Source of the DNA: Mangifera indica
Lineage: Eukaryota; Streptophyta; Magnoliopsida; Sapindales; Anacardiaceae
NCBI RefSeq assembly: GCF_011075055.1
Contig: NC_058137.1
Coordinates: 8,293,463 to 8,357,462, forward strand
Reading direction: 5' to 3'
DNA length: 64,000 nt
Every line of letters starts with the position of its first letter. The stretch's first letter is position 1. The position numbers and the translations under genes were made by a program. The notes beneath the pieces were generated by a model, which was given only the letters and a program-made list of their open reading frames with translations, was not told the DNA's origin and made no database searches. This document shows, piece by piece, positions 1 to 11,575 of this stretch.

Positions 1-1143
1 GAAAAACTTCTCAGCTTGAGTTACAAGCCCAAACTTGCAGTACATGGATAATAATGCACTCTGAACCATCTGATCCAACACATAATTCCTCCTCAAAATT
101 AACCCATGAAAAGCCTTTCCTTCAGAAACATACATTGAATTCCCAAAACCCAAAAGCATGCAACTAATAACAATTCCATCTGGATACAGTCCGCCAACCT
201 GCATTTCCCAAAACATGGTCAAGCATTCTGTAATTAAGGCAAATCGAGCACACACACCAATAATGGATGTCCATGAAAAAAGATCCTTTTTAGCCACTTC
301 AGAAAATGAAAAATAAGCTTCTTTGGTATCTCCACACTTAGAATACATAGCCAAAACTGAGGACTGAACAACTTGGCAATTTCCAAGTCCAGTCTTCACA
401 GAATAACCATGCAAACACCTTCCTTCGCTCAAAACACCCAAGTTCCCACAAGCTTGGAACCCACCTTCAATTGTCCTAAAATTTGGTTTTTCACTATCTC
501 CACCAACTCTAATCATCTCAAAAAGACACTCCAAACCCCTCGCACTCTCCCCATTCTGCACATACCCAATAACAAGTGCCGTCCATGCAACCACATCTCT
601 TTCAACAATATCATCAAACACAACACATGCATGCTCCACACAACCACACTTCGCATACATATACACGAGACTAGACCCAACAGCGGAGTTCTTTTCAAAT
701 AGTCCACATTTTAAAGTTACCCCGTGGATATAATCCCCATAACATTTCCAATTCAGCTCCGCACATGCAGAGACAACCATGGGAATGGTGAAATCATTAA
801 CCGGGGTGTTTGATAACCGCATAGAATGAAAGAACTGTAAAGCTTGACGGTAGTTGGCATTAGAGAAGTGGCACTTGATGATGGAGTTCCAAAGAAAGGT
901 GTCAGCTTTGGCGGAAACTAAGCTGAATACTTGAGTGGAGAAATGGGGTTTGTTGAAAGAAGCATAGAAAGAGATAAGTTTGGAGGCAATGAAGATATTG
1001 TCAGAGTTGGCAGAAGTGATTATAAGAGCATGGTATTGGAGAAGAGAGTGGAGCGTTTGTGGGGGATGAGAGTAAAAGTAGTTAAGTAAACTTGAAGAAG
1101 TTGAATATGCAGAGACCCTAAAATTTTTCAACAGCTTAAGCAT
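1..1143 (-). CDS. Pentatricopeptide repeat (PPR) protein, PLS type, 5' part only
   Basis: An open frame of 381 codons runs from the ATG at 1143-1141 off the left edge of the window with no intron or stop. PPR proteins bind organellar RNA in sequence-specific fashion and help edit, splice or stabilise it. The N-terminus (MLKLLKNFRVSAYST) is rich in Lys, Arg and Ser and poor in acids, as in a mitochondrial or plastid presequence. Degenerate 31-36 residue repeats follow, with typical phrases: DTFLWNSIIKCH (81-92), SSLVYMYAKCGCVEHACVVF (157-176), RDVVAWTALVIGYVQNGES (182-200), VLAMYSKCGDTKEA (263-276), KDLFSWTSIIG (286-296) and ALLSMYCKFG (363-372). The mixed P, L and S repeat spacing is that of the plant PLS subfamily. 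From memory the closest relative is Arabidopsis At4g39952 (predicted mitochondrial, about 775 residues), so roughly half the protein is present. The C-terminal E/DYW-type region, if any, lies outside. The family is certain; the ortholog name is inference. Confidence 0.88.
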   Translation of the reverse strand, partial: MLKLLKNFRVSAYSTSSSLLNYFYSHPPQTLHSLLQYHALIITSANSDNIFIASKLISFYASFNKPHFSTQVFSLVSAKADTFLWNSIIKCHFSNANYRQALQFFHSMRLSNTPVNDFTIPMVVSACAELNWKCYGDYIHGVTLKCGLFEKNSAVGSSLVYMYAKCGCVEHACVVFDDIVERDVVAWTALVIGYVQNGESARGLECLFEMIRVGGDSEKPNFRTIEGGFQACGNLGVLSEGRCLHGYSVKTGLGNCQVVQSSVLAMYSKCGDTKEAYFSFSEVAKKDLFSWTSIIGVCARFALITECLTMFWEMQVGGLYPDGIVISCMLLGFGNSMYVSEGKAFHGLILRRNYVLDQMVQSALLSMYCKFGLVTQAEKFF

Positions 1144-1391
1144 CGGTGTTATTGCTCCTTCACCACCAAAAAGAAAAAATCAAAATTTCAACGAAAATTC
1201 CACACAACCAAACCAACCCGGGAAAATCCCACGAAATAAAAACCCATCAACAATTAAATTGTTATCTGAATATGTCAACTTATGAAACTTGTCCCAATTA
1301 AAATACAAAGAATATAACCCGGTCACTGACGATTCCAACACCTACTGCCGCTCTCCCCCGGAAATATGAAGGGTTTGATTTTTTGAGGGAG

Positions 1392-2175
1392 TTTTATTTT
1401 TCTATTGATGATTCTAAAATGGAAGTTGACAGTTAAGGTAGTTAAATGCAAAATCATTAACTGGGAATTGCTTCCGTTCTGCCACTTTTGAGGGTTTCTT
1501 TGGGAACATTTATGCTTATTCATTTCACGCTTAATAAAGAATCAGGAACATTTAAAAATTACTTTAAAGGCTGTTTGGTTTCCGTATTTAAAGATCACCT
1601 TGGTAATTTATCTTTTATTCTCTTATTTGGTTTATTAGTAATAAAATATTACAGCAATCTTCTATTATCAATGCTGATGTGACAAGTTATATAGGTGGTA
1701 ATCTGATTATCACATTCAACTTAGGTATTTAAAGATTACCAAGATAATCTTGATTTTATTATAATTATATTATTTTTTATTAATTTTTTGAGACAAAAAT
1801 AAATTTATTTTTAGTTAATATGATAAATAATATAAAAAATATTTAAAAATAATTATATTCAAGGGTATTTAAGTAAAATAATTTACTAGTAATATTTTAT
1901 TATCTTTAACCAAACCTAATAATTATTTATACCTACCAAATTTTATCAAACATAATAATGATTTATATCCAGTAATCTTCTAAGTAATTTATCTTCAAGA
2001 TAATCTTTCTATTTTGATAATAAAACATTATTCAAACCAAACGCCACCTAACTCTATGTCTGTGTATTTCGTATGAAGAAAGGAAAGATCCTTAAAGTTA
2101 ATCTTCTTTCTCCTAATAGAATCTCCTTAAAACCAATATTTAAAAATTTAGTTTTCATCTTTACATTTAAAAATA
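1392..2175. repeat. Duplicated segment, copy 1 (split by a MITE)
   Basis: The stretch 1392-1567 plus 2049-2175 matches 3047-3340 almost base for base (for example the run around 'gttgacagttaaggtagtta' in both). Copy 1 differs by carrying the 481 bp element at 1568-2048, and the similarity stops near 2175. No coding capacity is apparent. The 1144-1391 spacer between the PPR gene and this repeat holds the PPR 5' flank and nothing else that I recognise. Confidence 0.8.
1568..2048. mobile_element. PIF/Harbinger (Tourist)-like MITE with TAA target duplication
   Basis: A 481 bp AT-rich element with no coding capacity. Its left end reads GGCTGTTTGGTTT and its right end AAACCAAACGCC, giving imperfect terminal inverted repeats of the 'GG.GTTTGGTT' kind known for Tourist/PIF-Harbinger MITEs. 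It is flanked by TAA at 1565-1567 and TAA at 2049-2051. The duplicated neighbour at 3047-3340 has an uninterrupted single TAA (3220-3222) at the same place, which is a direct view of the pre-insertion site. The exact ends could shift by a base or two because the repeats are imperfect. Confidence 0.8.
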
Positions 2176-3046
2176 GGAAAACTAATATAAAATTCGAAAA
2201 TTACACTTGAAAAACCTTAGATGTAGAAAATATCAATTTACGCCCTAAAAAAATTTCAATTGTGAACAGATCCAATATTTTCTTTTTTGCCCCCTCAACA
2301 ATTTTCTAATCTCTTACAGCCATTGCAATTTAAAAAAAAATCAATTTCCCCCCAACCCACGGTTTTTATTGCTTGAGCCCACGGGTTCATGTAAAATTTT
2401 CAAAAACCCCCAGTGGACTACCCCCTATTCCCCCGATCCCTAGAATTTTGAAAAAGCTAGCTTTCCCCCCAACCCACGGTCGATGTCTCCTGCCCGTGGG
2501 AGAATTCATTTGGTCCATGGGTTCCACTGTTCCCATGGACCGAGCGCCGGTGCTTCTAACCCATTTTTCGGCCAAAAAATCGTTGTTTTTGCTTCCAATT
2601 TTAACACAAATCAAATCTACATAACTTATAACACAAAACCCCTCAAAAAATTCAATAAAAACAACCAAAAGTCAAAATATTTTATGCTTTGTTCAAAATC
2701 GAAACCCTCAAGTTTCAAACCTCAAAATCTCTCTCAAATCTCAATAATATGATCAATAAATTGATTCAAACAAGAGTAGGAAAAATGTACTAACCTTCTT
2801 TACCATTTTCAATAACCGAAAAATATAAAAATTGATGAAAATCTCTTCGCCCGTGGAAAAGCCAAAATTCTTTGAATTTGCATAGTGAAACCGTGGGAAA
2901 ATAGTGGAGAAAATTTATAAAATTCTTGCTTTATATATAGGGACAGTTTGGTTATTTCACAAAAAGGGGCATTTTTGCTTAACCCTAATTATTTCAGATA
3001 ATTTCACTTAGAACCCCTTAATTTAAGGCATTCAATATAATTTCCC
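2176..3046. repeat. Dispersed repeat R, copy 1 (unclassified, non-coding)
   Basis: The right part (about 2570-3046) is clearly homologous, in the same orientation, to 46935-47415; both share 'cacaaatcaaatctacata' and the phrase 'ttcaaaatcgaaaccct'. The left part is pyrimidine-rich with C-runs and contains CCCGTGGG-type motifs and a perfect 10 bp-arm hairpin at 2512-2541. It has no convincing coding frame and I could not define clean terminal inverted repeats. A non-autonomous DNA transposon is possible. Confidence 0.6.
2512..2541. other. Perfect short inverted repeat (hairpin)
   Basis: GGTCCATGGG (2512-2521) and CCCATGGACC (2532-2541) are exact reverse complements around a 10-base loop. It lies in the C-rich part of dispersed repeat R and is absent from the copy near 47 kb. 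No function is known. Confidence 0.7.
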
Positions 3047-3271
3047 TTTATTTTTCTATTGATGATTGTAAAATGGAGGTTGACAGTTAAGGTAGTTAAA
3101 TGCAAAATCTTTTAACTGGTAATTGCTTTCGTTCTGCCACTTTTGAGGGTTTTCTTTGGAACATTTATGCTTATTCGTTTCACGCTTAATAAAGAATCAA
3201 GAACATTTAAAAATTACTCTAATTCTATGTCTGTTTATTTCGTACGAAGAAATGAAGGATCCTTAAAACCA
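3047..3271. repeat. Duplicated segment, copy 2 (unoccupied site)
   Basis: Matches 1392-1567 plus 2049-2104. At 3220-3222 a single TAA stands where copy 1 has the MITE with duplicated TAA. Leads directly into the 1.6 kb tandem units. Confidence 0.8.
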
Positions 3272-4880
3272 ATCTTCTTTCTCCTAATAGAATCTACTTA
3301 AAATCAATATTTAAAAGTTTAGTTTTGATTTTTACATTTATAAATATAACTTTCATATTTTTTGGGTTAACTTAATTTAAAAACCTGTAATTATAAGGAT
3401 TTTAAACCAGACTCATTGATACCTTTACTATTTATTGATAAAAACTGAAGTTATATTATTATCAAATTATACTCTCTCTCTCTCTCAACAAAAAAAAAAA
3501 AAGATCTTAAATTAGATGCATGCACTCAATAACATCCCATCCTCCTGGCATCTTCTCAAGGGTAGTTCAGTGGACAATGAAAAGTCCTACGTATAAAAAA
3601 GTATGAGTTTAAATTTATATTTCAAAATTAAATTCATAATTTACTTTAGTGATTGTATAGACTATTATATTAAAATATATATATTTAGACTTATAAGTAT
3701 AGAAATCAAAACTTATATTACACAAAACTAATTGACATGTGTTAAGCTTCAATCTCTTACACTTATATATCACTAACTCGTATTATATTTATTAGATATG
3801 AGACTTTTAGTCTCTAATATTTTCTCTTAAGTGCAATCACTATAAACCATTTGAGGATGTATTGCCACTTGGTATCAAGATTACTTTAAACTTGTTAGGC
3901 TCGGATCATTTTAGGCTGTTAGGATCACTTATTTGGTTTTTAGCTTTGATATTATATCAGAATATATATTTGAGTCTATAAATATAGCGATCGAAACTCA
4001 TATTATATAAAACTAATTATCTTGTGTTAAGGTTCAATCTCTTATACTTATATATTACTTATATTGTATTTATTAGATATAAGAGTTTTAGTCACGGACA
4101 AATTATTGAACCAAAAATTTTACCTACTTCTGACTTAAATGAGGTCCTCATAAAAAAAAAATGATGGTCATTCACATATTTCAATGCATATACATGAACG
4201 GGGGAATATGTTCTTCATTTCTTTGCAAGAAATGTGGATAGTATTTTTAAAATTAGATCAGATTGATCGATTCGATTAATTAAACTGTAAATCAATCTAA
4301 AATTAGATTCAGTCTATATATAAATATTAATTTATTTAAAATTTGGTCAAACTTAGTAAACTCATTAAATCAAAAAAACTATTTAAAATTAATAAAACTG
4401 AGTTAACATAATACTACACAATTTTTATTGTATTAAAACTTAAAAGAGTTATAATTTATAAGATCTTAATTGAGTTAATAATAAAATTTATAATTATTTT
4501 TTATCTATATAATAGAATGTCACTTATTTAATTATCTATTTAAAATTATATTTTATATTTAAAAAATATGAAAAATATTTAATATTATTAAAAAATACAA
4601 TAATTTTATTATATTTTATATTTAAAAAATATGATAAATATTTAGTATTATTAAAAAAATACAATAATTTAAGAATAAGTTAAACGGTCACCAATCCCAT
4701 TTTAACAATATTAAATGGGAGTAATATGCAGCTGTAAGTAGCCAAGCCAAGTCTAGGCCAATTGGCGACGCCTCGCACTTGGACTTTCTCACATGGGGAA
4801 TGAACCAGAAAGATGCTCACTTTCTTCTTCACCAGACAACCATCCAACTTGCTTTCACACTTCAATTATCATGGACCCAC
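3272..4880. repeat. 1.6 kb tandem duplication, unit 1
   Basis: Starts at 'atcttctttctcc' (3272) and is followed head-to-tail by a diverged second copy starting at 4881 with the same words (period 1609). It is non-coding and AT-rich, and contains a tRNA-like SINE head at about 3556-3620. It also contains an internal direct repeat (about 3675-3855 against 3958-4105, both containing the 'gagactttt/agtctct' neighbourhood). The small minus-strand open frame at its right end is duplicated too but has no recognisable product. Confidence 0.85.
3556..3660 (+). mobile_element. tRNA-derived SINE-like head
   Basis: TAGTTCAGTGG (3563-3573) fits the pol III A box, and about 28 bases later GTATGAGTTTAAATTT (3601-3616) is a worn B box. 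This spacing and the preceding GGG match the tRNA-like head of plant SINEs. The tail was not delimited. A near copy sits at 5155-5260 because the whole block is duplicated. Confidence 0.45.
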
Positions 4881-6417
4881 ATCTTCTTTCTCCTAATAGA
4901 ATCTCCTTAAAACCAATATTTAAAAATTTAACTTTAATCTTTACACTTATAAATATAAGTTTTATATATTTTTTGGGTTAACTCAATCCAAAAGCCTGTA
5001 ATTATGCAGGTTTTAAACCAGACTCATTGATACCTTTACTATTTATTGATAATAACTGAAGTTATATTATTATCAAATTATACTCTCTCAAAAAAAAAAA
5101 AAATCCTAAATAAGATGCATGCACTCAATAACATCCCATTCTCCTGGCATCTTCTCAAGGGTAGTTCAGTGGATAATGCAAAGTTTCACGTATAAAAATG
5201 TATGAGTTTATATTTATACTTCAAAATTAAATTCTTAATTTACTCTAGTGATTGTATAATCAATTATGTTAGAATATATATTTAGACCTATAAATATAGA
5301 GATCAAAACTCATATTATACAGAACTAATTGACATATGTTACACTTATATACCACTAACTTGTATTATATTTATTAGATGCGAGACTTTTAGTCTCTAAT
5401 ACTCTCACTTAAGTGTAATCATCATAAACCGTTTGGAGATGCATTGCCATTTGGTATCAAGATTACTTTAGACTTGTTAAGAGCAGAACATTTTAGGTTG
5501 TTAAGATCACTTATTTGGCTTTAAGCTCGATACTATATCAAAATATATATTTGACCCTATAAATATAACGATCGAAACTCATATTATATAAAACTAATTT
5601 CTTTGTGTTAAAGTTCAATCTCTCACACTTATATGTTACTTACTTATATTGTATTTATTAGATATGAGACTTTTAGTCTCTAACAAATTATTGAACTAAG
5701 AATTTTACCTACTTTTGACTTAAATGAGGATCTTCTTAAAAAAAAAAATGATGGTGACTCATATATTTCAATGCATACACATGAACGGGGGATATATGTT
5801 CTTCATTTCTTTGCAAGAAATGTGAGTAATGTTTTTAAAACTAGATCAGGTCGATCGATTCAACTGATTAAACTATGAATCAATCTAGAATTCGATTCAA
5901 TCTATATATAAATATTAACTTATTTAAAATTTGGTCAAACTAGGTAAATCCATTAAATTGAAAAAACTATTTAAAACTAACAAAATTGAGTTAACATAAT
6001 AATACACAATTTTTATCGTATTAAAATTTAAAAGAGTTACAATTTATAAGATCTTAATTGAGTTAATAATAAAATTTATAATTGTTTTTTATCTATATAA
6101 TAGAGTGCTATTTAATTATCTATTTAAAATTATATTTTATATTTAAAAAATATGATAAATATTTAATATTTTTTAAAAAATAAAATAATTTAGGAATAAA
6201 TTAAACCACAAAACGGTCACCAATCCCATTTTAACAATATTAAATGGGAGTAATATGCAGCTGTAAGTAGCCAAGCCGAGTCTAGGCCAATTGGCAACGC
6301 CTCGCTCGCACTTGGACTTTTCACATGGGGAATGAACCAGAAAGATGCTCACTTTCTTCTTCACCAGACAACCATCCAACTTGCTTTCACACTTTAATTA
6401 TCATGGACCCACATCTT
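4881..6417. repeat. 1.6 kb tandem duplication, unit 2
   Basis: Second copy of 3272-4880, 1537 bp long, ending in the shared words 'tcatggacccacatctt', after which the sequence becomes unique. Divergence between units consists of scattered substitutions and small indels, so the event is not recent. It carries the second SINE-like head (A box 5162-5172). Confidence 0.85.
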
Positions 6418-7905
6418 GGCATCAACATCAATCAGACTACAGATTGTAAACTTTGTCAACACTGCAAATTAAAAACTTTTCATTCCCCTCAAACCCAATT
6501 TTGGTCCATACAACCGACAAGATTTGCTGGCTGGGTTGCTATCAAAATTTTGGCAGAGTCTTTATCACTTCTAGCTGTAGAATAAAAACTTTACAATGTC
6601 TTTGATTGATGTCTTATGGAAAGCCGTCTCCACCGATAATATAGAATATCTAACAGTAGGTTAAATGGAGACAATTCAGGATTTTAGTAAGATAATGTTC
6701 TATCTGTTATTGACAGACTCATTGGGTTTGTTTTATTAACAATTTTCCGCCTTCATACTTTGAAAACAATATTTTTGGTTAACTTTAATAACTAAAAGAT
6801 GAAAAGGTAATCGACCAGGAAAAATCAACAAATTATAAATATTTTAAAAAATGTCAACCAGTGAGCTTGACAGTAATCCCACTGTTCGCTTTACCATCAA
6901 CAATGCCCACCCAACAGTGTCACCAAATCATCGTGCCCCCCCCCCCCCCACACTAAACAACTCTACTCTCCTCAACCATCATCCCTTCTAATCATCCCAT
7001 GCCTCCCAATTTTCTTCAATCTCTTCTCTCTTTTCTCAACTCTCCAACATTTTCTCTACTAAATAGACAAATAAACCAATTTTCATTCTTTTTTCTGTAG
7101 ATGCAATTAACATATTTCAAAGGCGATTTTGATTTTAGTTACAATTTAAACGATTTTTTCGTTTGCACATCTCTTTCTCAATAGTTGAGATTGATACAAG
7201 AACTTTGTTTTGTTTTATGCAATGGTGATATAGGTAGTCGTTGTAGAGGTGGAGATTGTTAACCACCTCACCCTAAGTCGTAGGAAAATGAAAACGTAAA
7301 AACACAGAAACAAAAATATTAAAATGTATTTTCTAAAAAAATGTAGAAAACAAAAATGTACAAAAATATGTGAATATGAAAAAATATAATTTTTTAAATA
7401 AATATCATATTTTAATAAGAAAATATTGCAATCTTTATTATTTCTTTAAAAGTGTATACCGTATAGGTTTTTTAACGTGAGACAGGGCAAATAACATTTA
7501 CTGTTTCTTTTACAAGTATGCAAGCTTTTTACTTGTTAAATTATTTAAAAGTGTGGATCAAACAAATGCTCCTGAAAACAGATTGAATATGATAAAAATT
7601 GTGAGAAGGATTGCAACACAGATTACTTCCAAGTCTTGCTAGGATAAAAAAGACCTGTAAAGCTACTTAGGCAAGTCTCCAAATCAACGCATCTTAATTT
7701 CATATGCCAAATTTCATTTTCACTCCTACCAGCAAATTTATACAAAATGCTAGTATTACAAAGTAACAAAATGAATATTTTCTAAGACAAGGAACTCACA
7801 TAAATATCATATTAAAACATAAATTAAATAAATATTCAAGTATTCAATTTTTAAAATGAACAAGGAACATGTATGCCTATATAACATATTAAAATTTATC
7901 GATAA
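6418..7905. other. Intergenic, no gene recognised
   Basis: AT-rich sequence without a supported coding region. It contains an uninterrupted run of 14 C (6936-6949) inside a pyrimidine-rich stretch (6900-7080). The short open frame crossing the end of the tandem duplication (to 6585) has no recognisable domain and is not called. Confidence 0.6.
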
Positions 7906-8068
7906 AATTATGCATACCCATTTTGAATGCACAAATAGGTATAAACTTAATATGTATTATTATGTAATTAGGAGATTTTTAATTAAAAATAAATAACACC
8001 CAATAATGTGATGATACACATAAGTGTATACCTATTTGAGTACACAAAGTGGGTATACATAGTATTGC
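7906..8068. mobile_element. Small MITE with imperfect terminal inverted repeats
   Basis: About 163 bp. The left end ATTATGCATACCCATTTTG and the reverse complement of the right end, ACTATGTATACCCACTTTG, align for about 45 bases, continuing through 'AAATAGGTATA'. The type is common in dicot genomes as short palindromic AT-rich MITEs. The superfamily is not certain and no clear target duplication was established. Related worn copies appear at 42415-42578 and perhaps 56634-56765. Confidence 0.55.
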
Positions 8069-8129
8069 TCTTCATACAAACATAATATTTAAAAAAAGTA
8101 GAAGATATTAAAATGTTTAAGCTATTTTC

Positions 8130-10690
8130 TCTACTCGACTATTCTCGTTACCCATTATCTCATTGACATTCTCATTAAAAAATGCAAACTCTAATTCTGG
8201 TTAATCTAATGAGAGGTTGGCTAACTCAAGAACTCGCACATCTTTCATTCTCTCAAAGTCATCTCCACCAATATCTCACTCTAATTTCGGTAAAAGACAA
8301 AAATTGTTATAAACAAAAACCAAGTTCTCTACACTTTTTGGAATTTATGTATTATTTATAATTGAATAAGTGAAGAAATAAGTTCTCCAAATACTTTCAC
8401 AGTAAGAGGAAAGACTAGGTTGACCAAACACTTTAAATGCTAACTTTTGAAGTAGTGGAGCATTTAAACCAAATTACACCAACCACTTACTAGGTTTCGT
8501 ATCATATTTAGCATAAATAAAGTTAGGATCCTCAAACGATCCACTTTTGGGGGTAAATTAGCATCCTTGTTTAACGTTTTAACAAACTCATCTTTAGAAA
8601 AGATTCCTTTTAAAACATTTGTTTTGATGGAGGACAAAGGTATTCAACTTGCAAAGACAAAACAAAGCTAAAATATAAAAGGAAAAAAGATCAAAAGAAG
8701 ATTTAAAATAAAAAAGAGGTTAGGTGAAGAAGGTGAACGAAGACATTGAAAAAACGGGCCAAAGATAATAGAGAGGACGAGTGAATGATGTGACAGTATG
8801 TTTGATATGACATGACAAAGTGATTTGATATGCTTAAGTGTCATGTTTATGTGACAAATCATGTGGAGTCAAGTTTCTTAATTGTTAATAGTTTATTAAA
8901 TCTAACTTTTCTAATGTTATTGAATATTTAATTTGAAGTTAATTTCCTACCGTGGTAAGTATTTAATAGTTAATTAAAGTTGTTAAGAGTCCTATTTTAA
9001 GTTTAGAAATATTTTATGTTTATAAAGTTAAGTTTAATTATAGTAATTTGAGTTTAGGAAAAAAGATATTAAATATAATAAAGAAGTTTTAGGATTTTAT
9101 TGTTTAGGAAAACTCAATTTTAATTAAAGTCTATTAAAATTATTTCTTAGAGTTTTTGTTTCCTAGAATTTGGAATTAATTAAGATTCTTATTCTAGTTA
9201 AACTAATTGCCTTTATGTGTTTAAGTTTTCCTAGTCTAGTTCAAAAAATAAGTCTATACAAAAACATGAGTTTTGTAACTTAATTATCAATTTATTAGAT
9301 TATCAATAAAATTCAGTTAAGTTTTCATCAAGAAATATTGCATTTTTAAGCATTGTTCTTGTTTATCCTTTTGCCCATTGAACAATATCAATTTTTAATT
9401 GTCCTTGTGAACGATATCATAACTCTACTATGTTTGTTCAGTGCTATGTGTCCTCTCAATAAATACTTCCCCATATATATGAGGAGAAACTCTACCTTCA
9501 CCTCCTTGAAGTCATTTTTCACTATAAAACATATCAAAGAGTTAAAAGATTAAAGACCAATTTAACCAATTAATGTATAAAATGAGCATGGAAGAAATAT
9601 AACATTCGATTAGAAATTAACCTATAAAATGAGTGTGGAAGAAATATATCATTTGATTAGAAATTAACCTTAGATTCAATGAACAGTCTAGATAATGAAG
9701 TGGAGTATTACTTTTTGCCTATCAGTAATAAAGAATATGATAGACCACCAAATAGAAAGGAGAAATCTCAATTGACAAGTTTTCTTCGTGTTCATAATAG
9801 CCAATTTTACTTTTGCAATAATAAAATTCCTATACTCATAAACCAAATGAATGCATGACTTGTTTGTATCACACGCTCAAATCATATCACAATACAGAAT
9901 ATGGTAGATCACCAATTCTCATCTAACATCTTCTCCTGAATAAATCTTGTTTTGCCTATATCGTTTTTCCTATATTGTACCCATTCACTTAAAACCATTG
10001 ATTCTAAAACATGCCAAATTAGTTTAAATCTTTTAAACATAACAACAATAAAAGCGAAGTGAGTCTCAATGACTAAAAATAATTTCAAATGACTACATTG
10101 GTTGTATATAGTCAATTGCATTAAAATGTTCATTATAAAATTCTTGATTACCACAACATTAGCATGAACTTTAGTAATCTAACAACATTTATCTTATGTC
10201 TCTTCATTGGCTTCCACATTTTTAGTTGTATATATTTTCAAAGCTAGAATAAGAGTATTGACCACACATGGAGTCTAATAAATATTTGAAAATATGTCAA
10301 TGATTTCCCTGACACTTTTATAGTTTTTAACATTAGAAGTTATAACTTAAACTACATTTTTATGACAACCTCATCAATTATCACTTTCAACAAATTGACA
10401 ATAACATTGTTTGTCTTTAACTAAACTTGAATAATTAACAGTTTTAATAAACATTGGGTCAAATTAAAAAATAGCCATAAAATTAATCAAATGCCTCTTC
10501 TGTGGGTCATTACATCTATCATCAACAATACTAACACATTTTTTATTCCAAGTGCTTTTATTACATTTCAACAACCTTTCCACATCTGCTTTTTCTTCCT
10601 AAAGTAATATAGTTATTAATTTATTATATCCAAGAGATACATAACCACCTAGTGGATGATTAGCAGTAAACGGATAAGAACCAATAGAAT
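8130..10690 (-). pseudogene. hAT-superfamily transposase pseudogene (DUF659 / hAT dimerisation type)
   Basis: Read on the minus strand, degenerate fragments follow the order of a plant hAT transposase of the DUF659 group. Near 10680-10590 is a GGYVSLGYNKL-like segment. At 10590-10440 is the DUF659 core (TWNKKCVSIVDDRCNDP, RHLINFMAIF). At 10340-10190 is VITSNVKNYKSVR followed by TPCVVNTLILALK, the usual 'TPC..H.LNLALK' block. At 10150-9905 an open stretch contains KLFLVIETHFAFIVVMFKRFK. Near 9870 is CDTNKSCIHLVYE, and at 8250-8180 the C-terminal hAT-dimerisation end (LELANLSLD). Many stops and frameshifts break it. A short tandem duplication (9570-9615/9617-9669) and an expanded or unrelated part lie between about 8700 and 9560. 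The N-terminal BED zinc finger and the element ends were not found. It is clearly dead. Confidence 0.75.
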
Positions 10691-11242
10691 TTATTATATC
10701 CAAGAGAAAAAAATGACCTTAGACTTGTCATTAAGTGAAAAAAGGTGAGAAATAGTTGTTCTCCCTATTTTTTAGTTAATATTTTAGCTAAAAGACTTGG
10801 TATGTATAAATACACTTAACTTGTGTTAGTCATTATTAGTATAATTGCGTAATGAAAATTTATTAGCCTTCGTGAGTGATGTGATCACTCGGTCTATTTA
10901 ATTAAGGCCAAATAAACAATTTCCACCCAAGGTTTGGTGAAATGTTAAAATTTCACCCTTTAAATTTGAAATGTCTAATTTTCACCTTTCGTCCACTTCC
11001 ACTAATGAATTATACTTAGTTTTTGTGTCAATTAATGTTTTATCCTTTTGACAAAATACCCTCACCATTTAATAAAAAGCTCACTTATTAATGTATTTAA
11101 TGTTATTAATATTACAAAAATACCCTTATCAAAAATAGAAATATAATTGACCAAATTATCCTCTAATAATATTCAATTTACCAATTTATCCTCCAATAAT
11201 TATAATTATAATTTATTTTTTTCCGAAAAACGAAATTTTCCT
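10691..11242. other. Intergenic; possible DNA-transposon end
   Basis: No gene. From 10907 the phrase 'ggccaaataaacaatttcca' recurs in similar form at 45768, suggesting the end of a dispersed element, but the matching opposite end could not be found. Confidence 0.4.
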
Positions 11243-11575
11243 TATTTTCCATTCTCCTTTCTTCATCTTCACCAATAACACTACTATTAACCATTCCTTT
11301 TCTTTGTTGTCATCTTCGCTATTAACTGTCAGTCATTCTCTTTCTCTTCTGTCACCTTCACTACCATCAGTTATCCTCTTTTTCCTTCCTTCATCTTCAC
11401 CAACAATATCATTGTTGATTATTTTTTTCTCCTCTCCTCATCTTTATAACAGACTTTTGGTCATTCTCTTTCTCCTTGTATCATCTTCACCAATTATATC
11501 ACTATTAGTCATGATTTTTCTCAATCATATTCTCTATTGACTACCTTTCTCTTGCCATCATCTTCACCACCACTC
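11243..11575 (+). repeat. Degenerate pyrimidine-rich minisatellite, 40-48 bp unit
   Basis: About seven or eight diverged units follow each other, each containing a version of CATTCTCTTTCTC, then TCATCTTCACCA, then ACTATTAGTC. The open frame across it (Ser/Leu/Pro-rich) is a by-product of TC-richness and is not called as a gene. The following 300 bases (to 11860) hold purine-rich GAAGAGATxG sequence, also non-coding. Confidence 0.6.

Noticed and set aside
513..707. Short minus-strand open frame within the PPR region as an independent gene
   Set aside because: It is a shadow frame of the longer continuous PPR reading frame on the same strand.
3868..3886. TTGGTATCAAGATTAC (also near 5452) as a tRNA-Met primer-binding site
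   Set aside because: It departs from TGGTATCAGAGC after eight bases, no LTR edge precedes it, and it is simply part of the tandemly duplicated block.
6936..6949. C14 tract as a functional i-motif or quadruplex site
   Set aside because: A single homopolymer run without the spaced tracts needed to infer a specific structure; similar runs at 55461 and 57283 look like simple slippage products.
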